A program made the position numbers and the translations under genes. From Acidimicrobiaceae bacterium (GTDB lineage: Bacteria > Actinomycetota > Acidimicrobiia > Acidimicrobiales > Palsa-688): 64,000 bases of DNA. Below the pieces are notes generated by a model. The model was not told the origin of the DNA and searched no databases. It saw only the letters and a list, made by a program, of their open reading frames with translations. The stretch spans positions 12,524 through 76,523 of the forward strand of contig PMWT01000066.1 in assembly GCA_003166025.1 (NCBI GenBank). The letters are read 5' to 3'. Shown here one piece after another: positions 36,445 through 44,818 of the stretch (position 1 is its first letter; every line of letters begins with the position of its first letter).

Positions 36445-38609
36445 TCTGTCTCCGGGCCTATGTAACCAGGCTCGTCCAGGGACAACTTCCCGTACGACGA
36501 GGGGAGCTTCTCCCCCATTGACGTGATCCTTACAGGACCGCCGGGAAGGTCTGGGGCGGAGATACCCTCCTCGGTCAACAGGAGCTCGCGCCGGCGACGG
36601 CGTGAGGGGACCACGCCCTGAGGCCGGAAGATCATGAGCACGATAAGCAGCGCCCCAAGATAGATGAACTCGTCCTGGAACTGGTAGTCCTGGAACGAAT
36701 GGATCTGCAGGTACTGGGGTAGCCACTGGATAAAGGCGGCCCCGATAACCGCGCCCGCGATCGACCCCATGCCTCCGAAGATCACAAACACGAGGATGAG
36801 TATCGAAGTTTGGACGATGAAATCGTTAGGCACCAGGCTCTGGACCTGGCTGGCGAAAAAGACCCCGGCAAAGCCGGCTGTCGAGGCTCCGATGGCAAAG
36901 GCCATGACCTTGTACTTCAAGGTGTTGATGCCGAGGGAATCGGCCGCGACTTCGTCCTCCCGGATGGCTGTCCACGACCGTCCGACTCGGGAGTGTTCGA
37001 GAAAACTGAAGGCGACAGTGAATATGACTGCCACTATTAATATCAAGTAATAATAGGGAAGGACTGTCCCCGTCCAGCGGTACTTGACCGAAAAGAGATG
37101 GACGGAAAACTGGGGTATAAAACCTGGCGTGCCCGCCGGTCCACCGGTCACGCCGTTGAGGTTGTTGGCGACGATCTCGATTATTTCCCCGAAGCCCAGG
37201 GTCACGATGGCGAGGTAGTCCCCCCGCAGCCGGAGCGTGGGGGTGCCGAGCAGGACACCGGTGAGCATGGCGGCCAAAATGGAAAACGGTATGACCCAGA
37301 ACGGGTTGAGGACGAACGGCGCCTTGATCGGGAGGGCGTCCGTGAAGAAGGCCGTGGTGTAGGCCCCGATGGCCCAGAAGGCTACGTACCCGAGGTCCAA
37401 AAGCCCGGCGAAGCCGACGACCACGTTGAGGCCCATAGCGAGAAGGACATAGATCGCCACCTGGGTGGTGAGGATCGACTGGATACCAGCGTTGAGGTGC
37501 AGCGGCCATTGGACCGCCACCAGGAGGGCGGCGATCGTGAGCGCGGTCTTGCCATACGCGAACCGGGCCTCTTTCGTGATCCCGGTGAACTCGTATTGGC
37601 CATGCTCGGGACGTGAACCGCGGGTAGCGCCGACAAGGTCCAAGCCCACCCAGACGAGCGCGCCCACGATGACAAGGGCACCGAGGACCATAAGGACGGC
37701 ACCGGCCGGACGGTTGTGAGGCATGATCCCGATGGAAGCCAGCCAGTGGGCCAAAGAGCGGGGTGTCGACACCCGCCATTCGGACCAGGTCGTCCACATC
37801 AGCCACCCGTAGACCGCTAGGACAACGCCGCCCACCGTGCCCGCCCGGCGCACAGACCGGGCCGGTACCAACTTGCGGAGCTCGGCCAGGCCGAAGAGCA
37901 CCGCTTCAAGCACGCACAGGACAAGAGCGGCCCACAACACGGCCCGGCCCAAAGGCCTGTCGTGGGGCACAGCCCCGATGGAGTTGAGGTACCTGGAGAC
38001 CGAGTTGTGCATCCACGCCAACGCCCCGTACACGGCGACGACGGCGTACGCCGCCAACCTGGCGACGCGCAACGACCATCGCCCGAAGAGATAGACGAGC
38101 AGCTCCATGACGGCGAACCCAAAACCGATCTCGATACAGACGCCGCCCTTCCAGGTGTCGTCGGGCGAAAGCCACGACACCCAAATCAAGCCGATCGCCA
38201 CGACCGCCATGTCGAGGCCCAGGCGCACCCGTCGCGACGCCGTCACCTTGGCGACCGAAGCCCGCAGGCGGTTGGACTGTGACCTCAACCCCGCCCCGAA
38301 CGAGTACCAGACCGAGACGACCGAGAAGAGCACGGCGGCGAACCCCACGAACCAGAACAGTCTCGGGAACTGCAGGGAGCCGGTGAAGCCCGACGTCGGA
38401 GCCGAGTTGCTCCCCGCCGGGCCGGTCATGACAGCCACGACCAGGACGGCGCCCACGCATATGGCGAGACGACGGGCCCAGGCACTGCGGGCCAGGTCGG
38501 CCAGCGAGGCCCGGCGTGCCGGTCCCCCTGGCGGGCTCTTCACCGGCCCCCGGGAACCCGGCGCGCCCGGGCTGACGGGAGCACCGGGCCCGGCGGCGGT
38601 GGCAGTCAT
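36441..38609 (-). CDS. livM: LivM-type ABC permease with extra N-terminal membrane domain
   Basis: Residues ~370-670 are an ordinary LivM permease (LLAMGLNVVVGFAGLLDLGY, RLRGDYLAIVTLGFGEIIEI, EDEVAADSLGINTLKYKVMA, FGGMGSIAGAVIGAAFIQWL). In front are ~350 residues with about 6-7 hydrophobic segments. They contain a duplicated motif, SIGAVPHDRPLGRAV near 210 and SIGIMPHNRPAGAVL near 293, pointing to an internal duplication. Total 722 aa against ~300-420 usual. The ATG at 38609 overlaps the livH stop; the track ORF (881 aa) runs into livH. Confidence 0.92.
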   Translation of the reverse strand: MTATAAGPGAPVSPGAPGSRGPVKSPPGGPARRASLADLARSAWARRLAICVGAVLVVAVMTGPAGSNSAPTSGFTGSLQFPRLFWFVGFAAVLFSVVSVWYSFGAGLRSQSNRLRASVAKVTASRRVRLGLDMAVVAIGLIWVSWLSPDDTWKGGVCIEIGFGFAVMELLVYLFGRWSLRVARLAAYAVVAVYGALAWMHNSVSRYLNSIGAVPHDRPLGRAVLWAALVLCVLEAVLFGLAELRKLVPARSVRRAGTVGGVVLAVYGWLMWTTWSEWRVSTPRSLAHWLASIGIMPHNRPAGAVLMVLGALVIVGALVWVGLDLVGATRGSRPEHGQYEFTGITKEARFAYGKTALTIAALLVAVQWPLHLNAGIQSILTTQVAIYVLLAMGLNVVVGFAGLLDLGYVAFWAIGAYTTAFFTDALPIKAPFVLNPFWVIPFSILAAMLTGVLLGTPTLRLRGDYLAIVTLGFGEIIEIVANNLNGVTGGPAGTPGFIPQFSVHLFSVKYRWTGTVLPYYYLILIVAVIFTVAFSFLEHSRVGRSWTAIREDEVAADSLGINTLKYKVMAFAIGASTAGFAGVFFASQVQSLVPNDFIVQTSILILVFVIFGGMGSIAGAVIGAAFIQWLPQYLQIHSFQDYQFQDEFIYLGALLIVLMIFRPQGVVPSRRRRRELLLTEEGISAPDLPGGPVRITSMGEKLPSSYGKLSLDEPGYIGPETE

Positions 38610-39553
38610 GCCTCTCGCCCGAGGCGCTCGCCAAGGATGCCCGTGGGCCGGAAAAGCAAGAGCGTCACCAGCACGCCAAAGGCTACGACGTCCTGCCACT
38701 CCGCCGACATCCAGCGCAGCGGGATGCTCTCGAACAGCCCGAGCAGGAGACCGCCGATCATCGCGCCCCGGATATTCCCGATGCCGCCGAGGACGGCGGC
38801 GGTGAACGCCTTCAGCCCGGGGACAAAGCCCATCGTGTAGATGACGCCGAACTGGAGCCCGAAAAGGAACCCGGCGGCGCCGCCCATCAGCCCTCCGAGC
38901 ACGAAGGTGAGCGAGATCGTCCGGTCGATGTGCACACCCATCAGGCTCGCCGTTTCCGCGTCCTGGGCGACGGCCCGGATGCCCTTGCCCAGCTTGGTCT
39001 TGTTCACCACCAGGTCGAGCACGACCAAAAGGACGAGGGAGACGACCATCGTCAGGATCCAGACAGACTGGACACCAACGCCGCACACCTTGAAGGCATC
39101 CCCGGTGACCACGGTGGGTGCCGGGATGAAGGCGGTGTAGCGCCCGAACTCCTTGCCCGCCAGGTTGAAAATGAAGTACGAGGCCCCGATGGCGCTTATC
39201 AGGTACGTCAACCTGGGCGCGTTGCGCTTTCGCAGTGGCCGGTAGGCGACCCTTTCGAGGACAAATGCGATCGCCCCGCCGGCAAGAGCACCGGCGACGA
39301 TCCCGACGAGCATGAACCCGATCGCCCAGAACCCGCTAGGAGTGGACGTGCCCAGCACCGCTCGCATGGCGAACAGCCCGCCGAAGCCCCCGGACATGAC
39401 CACTTCGGAATGGGCGAAGTTGATCAGCCTGAGGACGCCGTAGACCAGGGTGTACCCGAGCGCTATGAGCGCGTAAAGGAACCCATTGGCGAGCCCGCCA
39501 AGGATAAGCGAGACCCAGATGTTGTTGTTGGCGAGGAACCCGGGGCAGCTCAT
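38606..39553 (-). CDS. livH: Branched-chain amino-acid-type ABC transporter permease LivH
   Basis: The 315-aa permease has LIALGYTLVYGVLRLINFAH near the start, ERVAYRPLRKRNAPRLTYLI in the middle and the GIGNIRGAMIGGLLLGLFES end segment. It pairs with LivM as the transmembrane channel. It is separated from livK by 126 bp holding a hairpin, then runs into livM with 4 bp overlap. Confidence 0.94.
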   Translation of the reverse strand: MSCPGFLANNNIWVSLILGGLANGFLYALIALGYTLVYGVLRLINFAHSEVVMSGGFGGLFAMRAVLGTSTPSGFWAIGFMLVGIVAGALAGGAIAFVLERVAYRPLRKRNAPRLTYLISAIGASYFIFNLAGKEFGRYTAFIPAPTVVTGDAFKVCGVGVQSVWILTMVVSLVLLVVLDLVVNKTKLGKGIRAVAQDAETASLMGVHIDRTISLTFVLGGLMGGAAGFLFGLQFGVIYTMGFVPGLKAFTAAVLGGIGNIRGAMIGGLLLGLFESIPLRWMSAEWQDVVAFGVLVTLLLFRPTGILGERLGREA

Positions 39554-39618
39554 GCGTCAGAGGAGTCTCATCGACCTTGACCAGCAAATCTAGTCAGTTA
39601 GGACCTGAGGGACAAATG

Positions 39619-39662
39619 GAATGAGCCGGGCACCCCGCAATGGCGGAGCACCCGGCTCATTC
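39619..39662. terminator. Hairpin between livK and livH
   Basis: A 12-bp perfect stem (GAATGAGCCGGG/CCCGGCTCATTC) with an inner CCGC/GCGG pairing lies 17 bp after the livK stop. It is a likely partial terminator or mRNA-stabilising structure that lets the abundant binding protein be made in excess over the membrane subunits. The T-stretch after it on the minus strand is weak (CATTTGTCCC). Confidence 0.65.
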
Positions 39663-39679
39663 ACAACTGGCTACTGGCG

Positions 39680-40900
39680 TTACGCTAGGCCGAGTTGGAC
39701 TAAATTGCCGTTCACAACTTGGTTTATGTAGATGTCGGCACCGGCGATGTCGCCATTGGCCTGGAAGGAAACAACCTTCGTGAGCCCGTGGTAGACGATC
39801 TTGTGAAGGCCATTGACAACGTTTATACGAGTGATGGCACCCGTACCGCCCTTGGTCTTCGACAGGATTTGCAGTTCGGCGATGATCGCGTTGGCCGCGT
39901 CGAACGCCTCACCGGAATAGATCCCCACGGGGAACTTGGCCAGCTTCTTGAAGCCTGAGGCGAACGCCGTGTCGGCCTTTGTGGTGCCGAGGACCGCGCA
40001 CGGGCAGCTGGCGTATATGCCGTTGGCGGCGCTGGGCGGGTTGGTGCCGGATATCAGCGCGGTGCTATCGCTGCCGTCCCCGCTAATGATCTTGCCCGTG
40101 TAGCCCGCCTTGGACAGCGCGCCGGCGAGCAGGCCGAGGTCGCAGTAATAGCCGCCGTAGAACAGCAGCTGGGGCTTGGCGCTCACCACGGTAGCGGCGT
40201 CGTCCGGGTACTGCGTGGGGCTGGCCGTGCCGTCACTGCACTGGCTGGTGCCGGGGAACGTGCCCGTCGTCACCTTCGCCCCGTCCTTGGTCGCCTGGGC
40301 GGCAAAGGCGGCAGCGAGACCTTCGCCGTAGGTGCTGGCGTCATTGGAGACGTACAGGTTGGTCAGGTGGAGCTTTTGGACGACGTAGTTGGCGTCAGCC
40401 GGCCCTTGGACGCTGTCGTCCGCCACGTCCCGGAAGAAGTTGCGCCATCCGGACGTCGCCAGAGCCGTGTTCGTGGCTGACGGGCTGACCGTCGCCAGGT
40501 TGTGGGCGCTGAAGGTGGGCTCGGCCGCCTTGGTGGCACCCGAGAAGGCTGGGCCCACCACGCCGATGACCGACGGGTTGGCGGTGAGTTCCTCGGCGTC
40601 GGTCGGCGAAAGTGTCGGCGAGCCCTGGTCGTCCTTGGCTACGTACTTGAGCGTGAACGGAAGAGGGCCGAACTGAGACTTCCCTGAGTTGGCTTGGTTG
40701 ATGGCGTACTGGACGGCGTACGCCATGTTGAGGCCGAGCTGCGCGTTGCCGCCCGATAGCGGGCCTTCGTAGGCAAGGTCGAACGTCGGCTTTGTGTTGC
40801 TCGGCTGCTTGGCAACTGCGAATGCCGCTCCGCTGAAACCGGAGAGCACGACTGCCCCCGCCACGAGCGGCACGCCGGCCTTCATGAGCAATTTCCTCAT
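39680..40900 (-). CDS. livK: ABC transporter substrate-binding protein, LivJ/LivK type
   Basis: The 406-aa protein has an N-terminal Sec signal (KLLMKAGVPLVAGAVVLSGF, then SGAAFA|VAK) and a type I periplasmic-binding fold (FDLAYEGPLSGGNAQLGLNM, VIGVVGPAFSGATKAAEPTF). The ATG at 40900 is preceded by a perfect AGGAGG; the track start at 40975 is upstream of it. No Cys follows the signal, so it is not a classical lipoprotein, unlike most Gram-positive binding proteins. The ligand is probably an aliphatic amino acid, but family members also bind amides and urea. Confidence 0.9.
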   Translation of the reverse strand: MRKLLMKAGVPLVAGAVVLSGFSGAAFAVAKQPSNTKPTFDLAYEGPLSGGNAQLGLNMAYAVQYAINQANSGKSQFGPLPFTLKYVAKDDQGSPTLSPTDAEELTANPSVIGVVGPAFSGATKAAEPTFSAHNLATVSPSATNTALATSGWRNFFRDVADDSVQGPADANYVVQKLHLTNLYVSNDASTYGEGLAAAFAAQATKDGAKVTTGTFPGTSQCSDGTASPTQYPDDAATVVSAKPQLLFYGGYYCDLGLLAGALSKAGYTGKIISGDGSDSTALISGTNPPSAANGIYASCPCAVLGTTKADTAFASGFKKLAKFPVGIYSGEAFDAANAIIAELQILSKTKGGTGAITRINVVNGLHKIVYHGLTKVVSFQANGDIAGADIYINQVVNGNLVQLGLA

Positions 40901-40928
40901 GAACTTTCCTCCTATTGGGTTTACACTC

Positions 40929-40972
40929 GGGGCAGGCGTTTGCCCCCAGTTCATCGGTGCAGTAACCTTATA
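40929..40972 (-). promoter_or_regulatory. livK leader: hairpin and -10-like element
   Basis: On the minus strand TATAAG (40967-40972) resembles a -10, but no convincing -35 is visible 16-18 bp upstream. Downstream lies a 6-bp hairpin, GGGGCA/TGCCCC (40929-40946), and then the livK RBS. The remaining ~220 bp to the ABC exporter start hold no gene that I can support. Confidence 0.35.
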
Positions 40973-41191
40973 CACTCAGTCGTCTAATAGCCAGCCGGCC
41001 TAGGGTCTGCGACTACGAGCCAGCCGGTTATTTGGCGCGATGTAACAGCTGCAAGTCGCTCATTGCCGCGCGGCTGGTATTCGCTTCTGCAGGGATCTCA
41101 ATGTCTTCGCGCCGCTTTCTGCGTTGTCGTTGACCGTTCTCGTGGCCGTCCGGGCCGTGGGCGCCCTCCAGGTGGCAAGGTCTCAGCCCCG

Positions 41192-42196
41192 GTGGGCACT
41201 ACCATCCTGGCGGTGGGACAAGACGTCGCCGTGGGCACTGGCGCCGCGCTACCGGCCGTCATCCATACCGAGCAGTTGACCAAGGTCTACAGCGGGGCTG
41301 ACTTCGCCGCCGTAGACCGGCTCGACCTCGACGTACGGGCTGGGGAGATCTTCGGGCTCCTAGGCCCCAACGGCGCCGGGAAGACCACGACGGCCGGGAT
41401 GCTCACGACTCGGGTCGTGCCAACGTCCGGCCGAGCCTTCGTGGGCGGGGTCGACGTGGCGGCCCATCCGGCCCTAGCCAAGCAGCTGAGCGGCATCGTG
41501 TCGCAGCAGAACACCCTGGACCGCCAGCTCACGGTGTGGGAAAACCTTTACTTCCACGGCCGCCTGTTCGGCATCGGGGCCAAGGAGTCACGCCGTACCG
41601 CAGACCAGCTGCTGGCGCAGTTCCAACTCTCACGCTGGGCGAAGGCGTCTGTATATGCGCTGTCCGGTGGGATGGCCCAGCGCCTCATGGTGGCCAGGGC
41701 CATCTTCCACCGTCCATCCGTACTGTTCTTGGACGAACCGACGGCCGGCCTGGACCCCCAGAGCCGCCTGGCCCTGTGGGACCTGCTCGGCGAGCTCAAT
41801 CAGGACGGCCAGACCATCCTGCTCACGACGCACTACATGGAGGAGGCGGACAAGCTCTGCCAACGGGTCGCCATCATGGACCACGGGAAGATCCTGGCTC
41901 TTGACACCCCCGCCGCCCTAAAGCAAGGCGTCGGGGCGGACACGGTCGTCACCATCAAGACGACGGGCGACCCGGGGGACCTCGGCGCGCTCCTGGCGGC
42001 AGAGGTCAGGGACGTGACGCGCACCCGCATGAGCGAGGGGCACCTGCAGCTGCACGTGAAGGGCAGGAGCGGGCTGGTGTCGACGATCGTCGGCACCGCT
42101 GAACGGGGCGGGTTCGACATCCTCGACATCTCGATCGCCGAGCCCAGCCTGGAGACAGTGTTCATCAACCTCACCGGCAAGGAGCTGCGCGACTGA
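41192..42196 (+). CDS. ABC transporter ATP-binding protein, DrrA-like
   Basis: The 334-aa ATPase has Walker A GPNGAGKTTTAGML, signature LSGGMAQRLMVARAI, Walker B VLFLDEPTAGLDP and the H-loop LLTTHYMEEADKLC. The drug-exporter (DrrA/CcmA) type is indicated by the single domain, the C-terminal regulatory part and the partner ABC-2 permease. The track ORF starts at 41063 with a non-homologous Arg/Gly-rich leader; GTG at 41192 is preferred, GTG at 41213 is possible. It overlaps the permease gene (TGATG). Confidence 0.88.
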   Translation: MGTTILAVGQDVAVGTGAALPAVIHTEQLTKVYSGADFAAVDRLDLDVRAGEIFGLLGPNGAGKTTTAGMLTTRVVPTSGRAFVGGVDVAAHPALAKQLSGIVSQQNTLDRQLTVWENLYFHGRLFGIGAKESRRTADQLLAQFQLSRWAKASVYALSGGMAQRLMVARAIFHRPSVLFLDEPTAGLDPQSRLALWDLLGELNQDGQTILLTTHYMEEADKLCQRVAIMDHGKILALDTPAALKQGVGADTVVTIKTTGDPGDLGALLAAEVRDVTRTRMSEGHLQLHVKGRSGLVSTIVGTAERGGFDILDISIAEPSLETVFINLTGKELRD

Positions 42197-43086
42197 TGCC
42201 AGGGACGATGCCGGCGCCGACGGTCGCGCCCGAGCACCAGCACATCGGGGACCGGCCGTTGAGGCCGGTATATGCCGCCAGCGTGACCGCCCTAGGGGCG
42301 CTGCTGCTGCGCGACCTCGTCGTGCTGGGCAAGCACCTGTGGGAGTTCGTGCTGAGGACGCTCGTCCAGCCCTTCCTCCTGTGTTTCGTGTTCCTCTTCG
42401 TGTTCCCCAAGATCGGCCAGGGCATCGGCGGCCAGGGCCCGAAGGCAGAATCAGCCTTCGCCACGATCCTCGTGCCCGGAGTGGTCGGGATCTCGGTCAT
42501 GTTCCAAGGGGTGCAGTCGATCGCGCTGGCCATGGCCCAGGAGTTCGGGTTCACCCGCGAGATCGAGGACCGGGTCCAGGCGCCGTGCCCGATCTGGCTC
42601 GTTGCCGCGGCCAAGGTCCTGTCCGGGGCGGCGCAGGGAGTGCTGTCGGCGGCGATCGTGCTGCCGATCGCCTCGGTGGTCCACGCCTCGGGCGTGCGGG
42701 CGACAGTGTCGCTGCACTGGGCCATCATCCTCACCCTGGTACCGATAGCCACCGTGGCCATGGCCGGCCTCGGGCTCGTGCTCGGCACGAGTTTCGAGCC
42801 CCGCAACATCGGGCTCATGTTCGGTTTCATAATCCTGCCCATAACGTTCCTCGGCGGCACCTACTACGGCTGGACGCGCCTCGCACCTGTCAAGGTCGGA
42901 GGTTTCCATTGGCTCCAGACCCTGGTCCTGGTCAACCCCCTCATCTACGTCAACGAGGGTATGAGGGCAGCCTTCACCGCCGCGCCCCACATGCACCTGT
43001 ACGTCGTCTACCCCGTCTTGATCGGCTTCGCCGTCGTGTTCCTCGGCCTGGGGCTGCGCAACTTCCGCCGACGCGTGCTTTCCTAA
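42196..43086 (+). CDS. ABC-2 type permease, DrrB-like
   Basis: The 296-aa membrane protein has six hydrophobic segments and the ABC-2 features FLLCFVFLFVFPKIGQGIGG and the C-terminal FLGGTYYGWTRLAPVKVGGF. It begins at the ATG overlapping the ATPase stop and forms the membrane half of the exporter. The substrate is unknown; DrrAB-like exporters handle hydrophobic drugs, lipids or polysaccharides. Confidence 0.88.
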   Translation: MPGTMPAPTVAPEHQHIGDRPLRPVYAASVTALGALLLRDLVVLGKHLWEFVLRTLVQPFLLCFVFLFVFPKIGQGIGGQGPKAESAFATILVPGVVGISVMFQGVQSIALAMAQEFGFTREIEDRVQAPCPIWLVAAAKVLSGAAQGVLSAAIVLPIASVVHASGVRATVSLHWAIILTLVPIATVAMAGLGLVLGTSFEPRNIGLMFGFIILPITFLGGTYYGWTRLAPVKVGGFHWLQTLVLVNPLIYVNEGMRAAFTAAPHMHLYVVYPVLIGFAVVFLGLGLRNFRRRVLS

Positions 43087-43108
43087 ACGAGCACGTTGCG
43101 GCTCGCGC

Positions 43109-43348
43109 TCAAGAAGGGCTGAGGCCGGGCCCGGCGAGGAAGGCGTTGTGCCTGTTGCTGGCCGCGATGGCCGCCCACACCATCGATGCCGGCCAGACGA
43201 AGATCAAAACGTAGCCCAGGGTGGGTACGACGCCGACAGCAGCCAGCACCACCAGAGCTACCGCGCCCGTGGCGCTGGCATAGAACAAGCCCAGCGGGCC
43301 AAAAAAGAAGGTCAGGACGAGTGCCACGAAAACCGACTTGTCTTTCAT
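43109..43348 (-). CDS. Small two-helix membrane protein (TM2-like)
   Basis: From the ATG at 43348 (RBS GAGGAGAA) the product is 79 aa: a short Lys/Asp head (KDKSVFVALVLTFFFGPLGL), a helix with a Gly-Pro turn, and a second helix (LGYVLIFVWPASMVWAAIAA) followed by ASNRHNAFLAG. The pattern resembles TM2-type or superinfection-immunity-like small membrane proteins, but no function is assigned. The track start at 43438 adds 30 unlike residues. Confidence 0.7.
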   Translation of the reverse strand: MKDKSVFVALVLTFFFGPLGLFYASATGAVALVVLAAVGVVPTLGYVLIFVWPASMVWAAIAASNRHNAFLAGPGLSPS

Positions 43349-43466
43349 CGCGTTCTCCTCTGCGAGAGAGCCACTTCGGCGAGCGTGGCACCTTCCCTCC
43401 GGCCCCCAGTAGGGCCGTAGGGCCCAACGTGGGCTCACCGACGGCTCTTCGGGAGGTGTACCTCTC

Positions 43467-43931
43467 CTAGAGGTGGAGCGGCCGGCTAGGGCTCAGTACC
43501 AGCTCGGGGTGTTGGGCCCAGTCCATGCCGGGGACGTCGATGTACAACTCGATCTCGTTGCCGTCCGGGTCCAGTACGTAGAGGCTGTGGGTCACGGTAT
43601 GGTCGCTGGTCCCGACGATCGTCACGCCTGCATGCTGGACCTTCGCCAACGCCTCCCGCAGCTCGTCGTCGGTGGTGCCCACCTTGAGGCCGAAGTGGTA
43701 AAGGCCCACGCGCCGGCCCCGTGGGAGGGCGGCGGCGTCCTCTCCGACTTCGATCAAGAGCAGCTCATGGTGGGTGCGGTTAGACGGCGCCGAAAACGCG
43801 GCGGCCCGGAACGGCACGCCGGCGAGGTCGGGGCCGATCATCCGCCACCCAAGGACATCCCGGTAGAACGCAACGGAACGGTCCAGGTTGCGCACGTACA
43901 GGACCAGGTGCCCGAGTTCCTTTACTTCCAT
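43467..43931 (-). CDS. VOC family protein (glyoxalase/extradiol dioxygenase fold)
   Basis: The 154-aa protein has two paired beta-alpha-beta units with metal-ligand candidates His in LGHLVLYVRNLD, His in YHFGLKV and Glu in DPDGNEIELYID. This matches catechol-2,3-dioxygenase-like VOC proteins. The substrate cannot be inferred. It is the first of three VOC genes in this window. Confidence 0.85.
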   Translation of the reverse strand: MEVKELGHLVLYVRNLDRSVAFYRDVLGWRMIGPDLAGVPFRAAAFSAPSNRTHHELLLIEVGEDAAALPRGRRVGLYHFGLKVGTTDDELREALAKVQHAGVTIVGTSDHTVTHSLYVLDPDGNEIELYIDVPGMDWAQHPELVLSPSRPLHL

Positions 43932-44035
43932 CGTCGGCCTCCTGCTCGCTCTTCGTCCATCAGTGCGAACGCCGCGCTGTTCCCGGCTGTTCCCGTGGCA
44001 TACTGTTGCACCTTGGCTGGGGGGGTGCGCCCGGG

Positions 44036-44806
44036 ATGACGGTGACGGAGCTCCTCGACGGCGTGTGGCTCCATACGAGCAAGCGGGCGACGACCACGAC
44101 GACCGTGCTCGCGCTGGGCGAGCACGAGTGCATGGTCGTCGATCCCGCTATGGAGCCGTCGGATCTAGTCGATGTCTCCGCGCTCGTCCGAGAGGTTGGT
44201 CGGACGGTGACGCTCGGATGGTCGACGCACCCACATTGGGACCATGTCCTTTGGTCGTCCGAGCTCGGAGCCGAGGTCGTCAGGTTCGCGACGCGTCGGA
44301 ACGCCGAGTTGTGTGCCGCGGAGCAGGCGGAGCTCGAGGCCTATCTCGAAAGCGAGTGCCCCGGGCATGAGACCGGGCTCTGCGGGCGCCTGACGCCGCT
44401 CGAAGATGGCGAGGGGCGATGGCCCACCTCGTGCCGGGTGATCGCCCACGACGCGCATGCCCCCGGCCACGGTGCGCTCTGGGTGCAGGACAAGGGGCTG
44501 CTAATCGCCGGGGACATGGTGTCGGACATCGAAATCCCGACGCTCGATCTCGAGTCCCCGGGCCCGGTTAGCGACTACGAAGAGGCGCTCAACCGCTACG
44601 AGGAGATCGCCAGCGACGTCGTCAGCTTCGTTCCCGGGCACGGCGCGCCGGGCGACGGGACCGAGTTGCGACGCAGACTTGCCCTCGACAGACGGTACCT
44701 CGCAGGTCTCGTCTCCGGGCGGCCTATCCCTGACGATGGGCGTTGCACCGAACCCTGGCTGCAGGCTCAGCACCAACTGCAGGCCGCTTGGTGCGCCGAG
44801 CACTAG
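44036..44806 (+). CDS. MBL-fold metallo-hydrolase
   Basis: The 256-aa protein shows the metallo-beta-lactamase motifs THPHWDH (HxHxDH), HAPGHGALW, GDMVSD and VPGHG, so both zinc sites look intact. The ATG at 44036 (TVTELLDGVWLHT) is the natural start; the track adds ten residues. The best-fit class is a general MBL hydrolase of unknown substrate. It converges on the serine hydrolase gene. Confidence 0.88.
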   Translation: MTVTELLDGVWLHTSKRATTTTTVLALGEHECMVVDPAMEPSDLVDVSALVREVGRTVTLGWSTHPHWDHVLWSSELGAEVVRFATRRNAELCAAEQAELEAYLESECPGHETGLCGRLTPLEDGEGRWPTSCRVIAHDAHAPGHGALWVQDKGLLIAGDMVSDIEIPTLDLESPGPVSDYEEALNRYEEIASDVVSFVPGHGAPGDGTELRRRLALDRRYLAGLVSGRPIPDDGRCTEPWLQAQHQLQAAWCAEH

Positions 44807-44818
44807 CACCATCAACGC

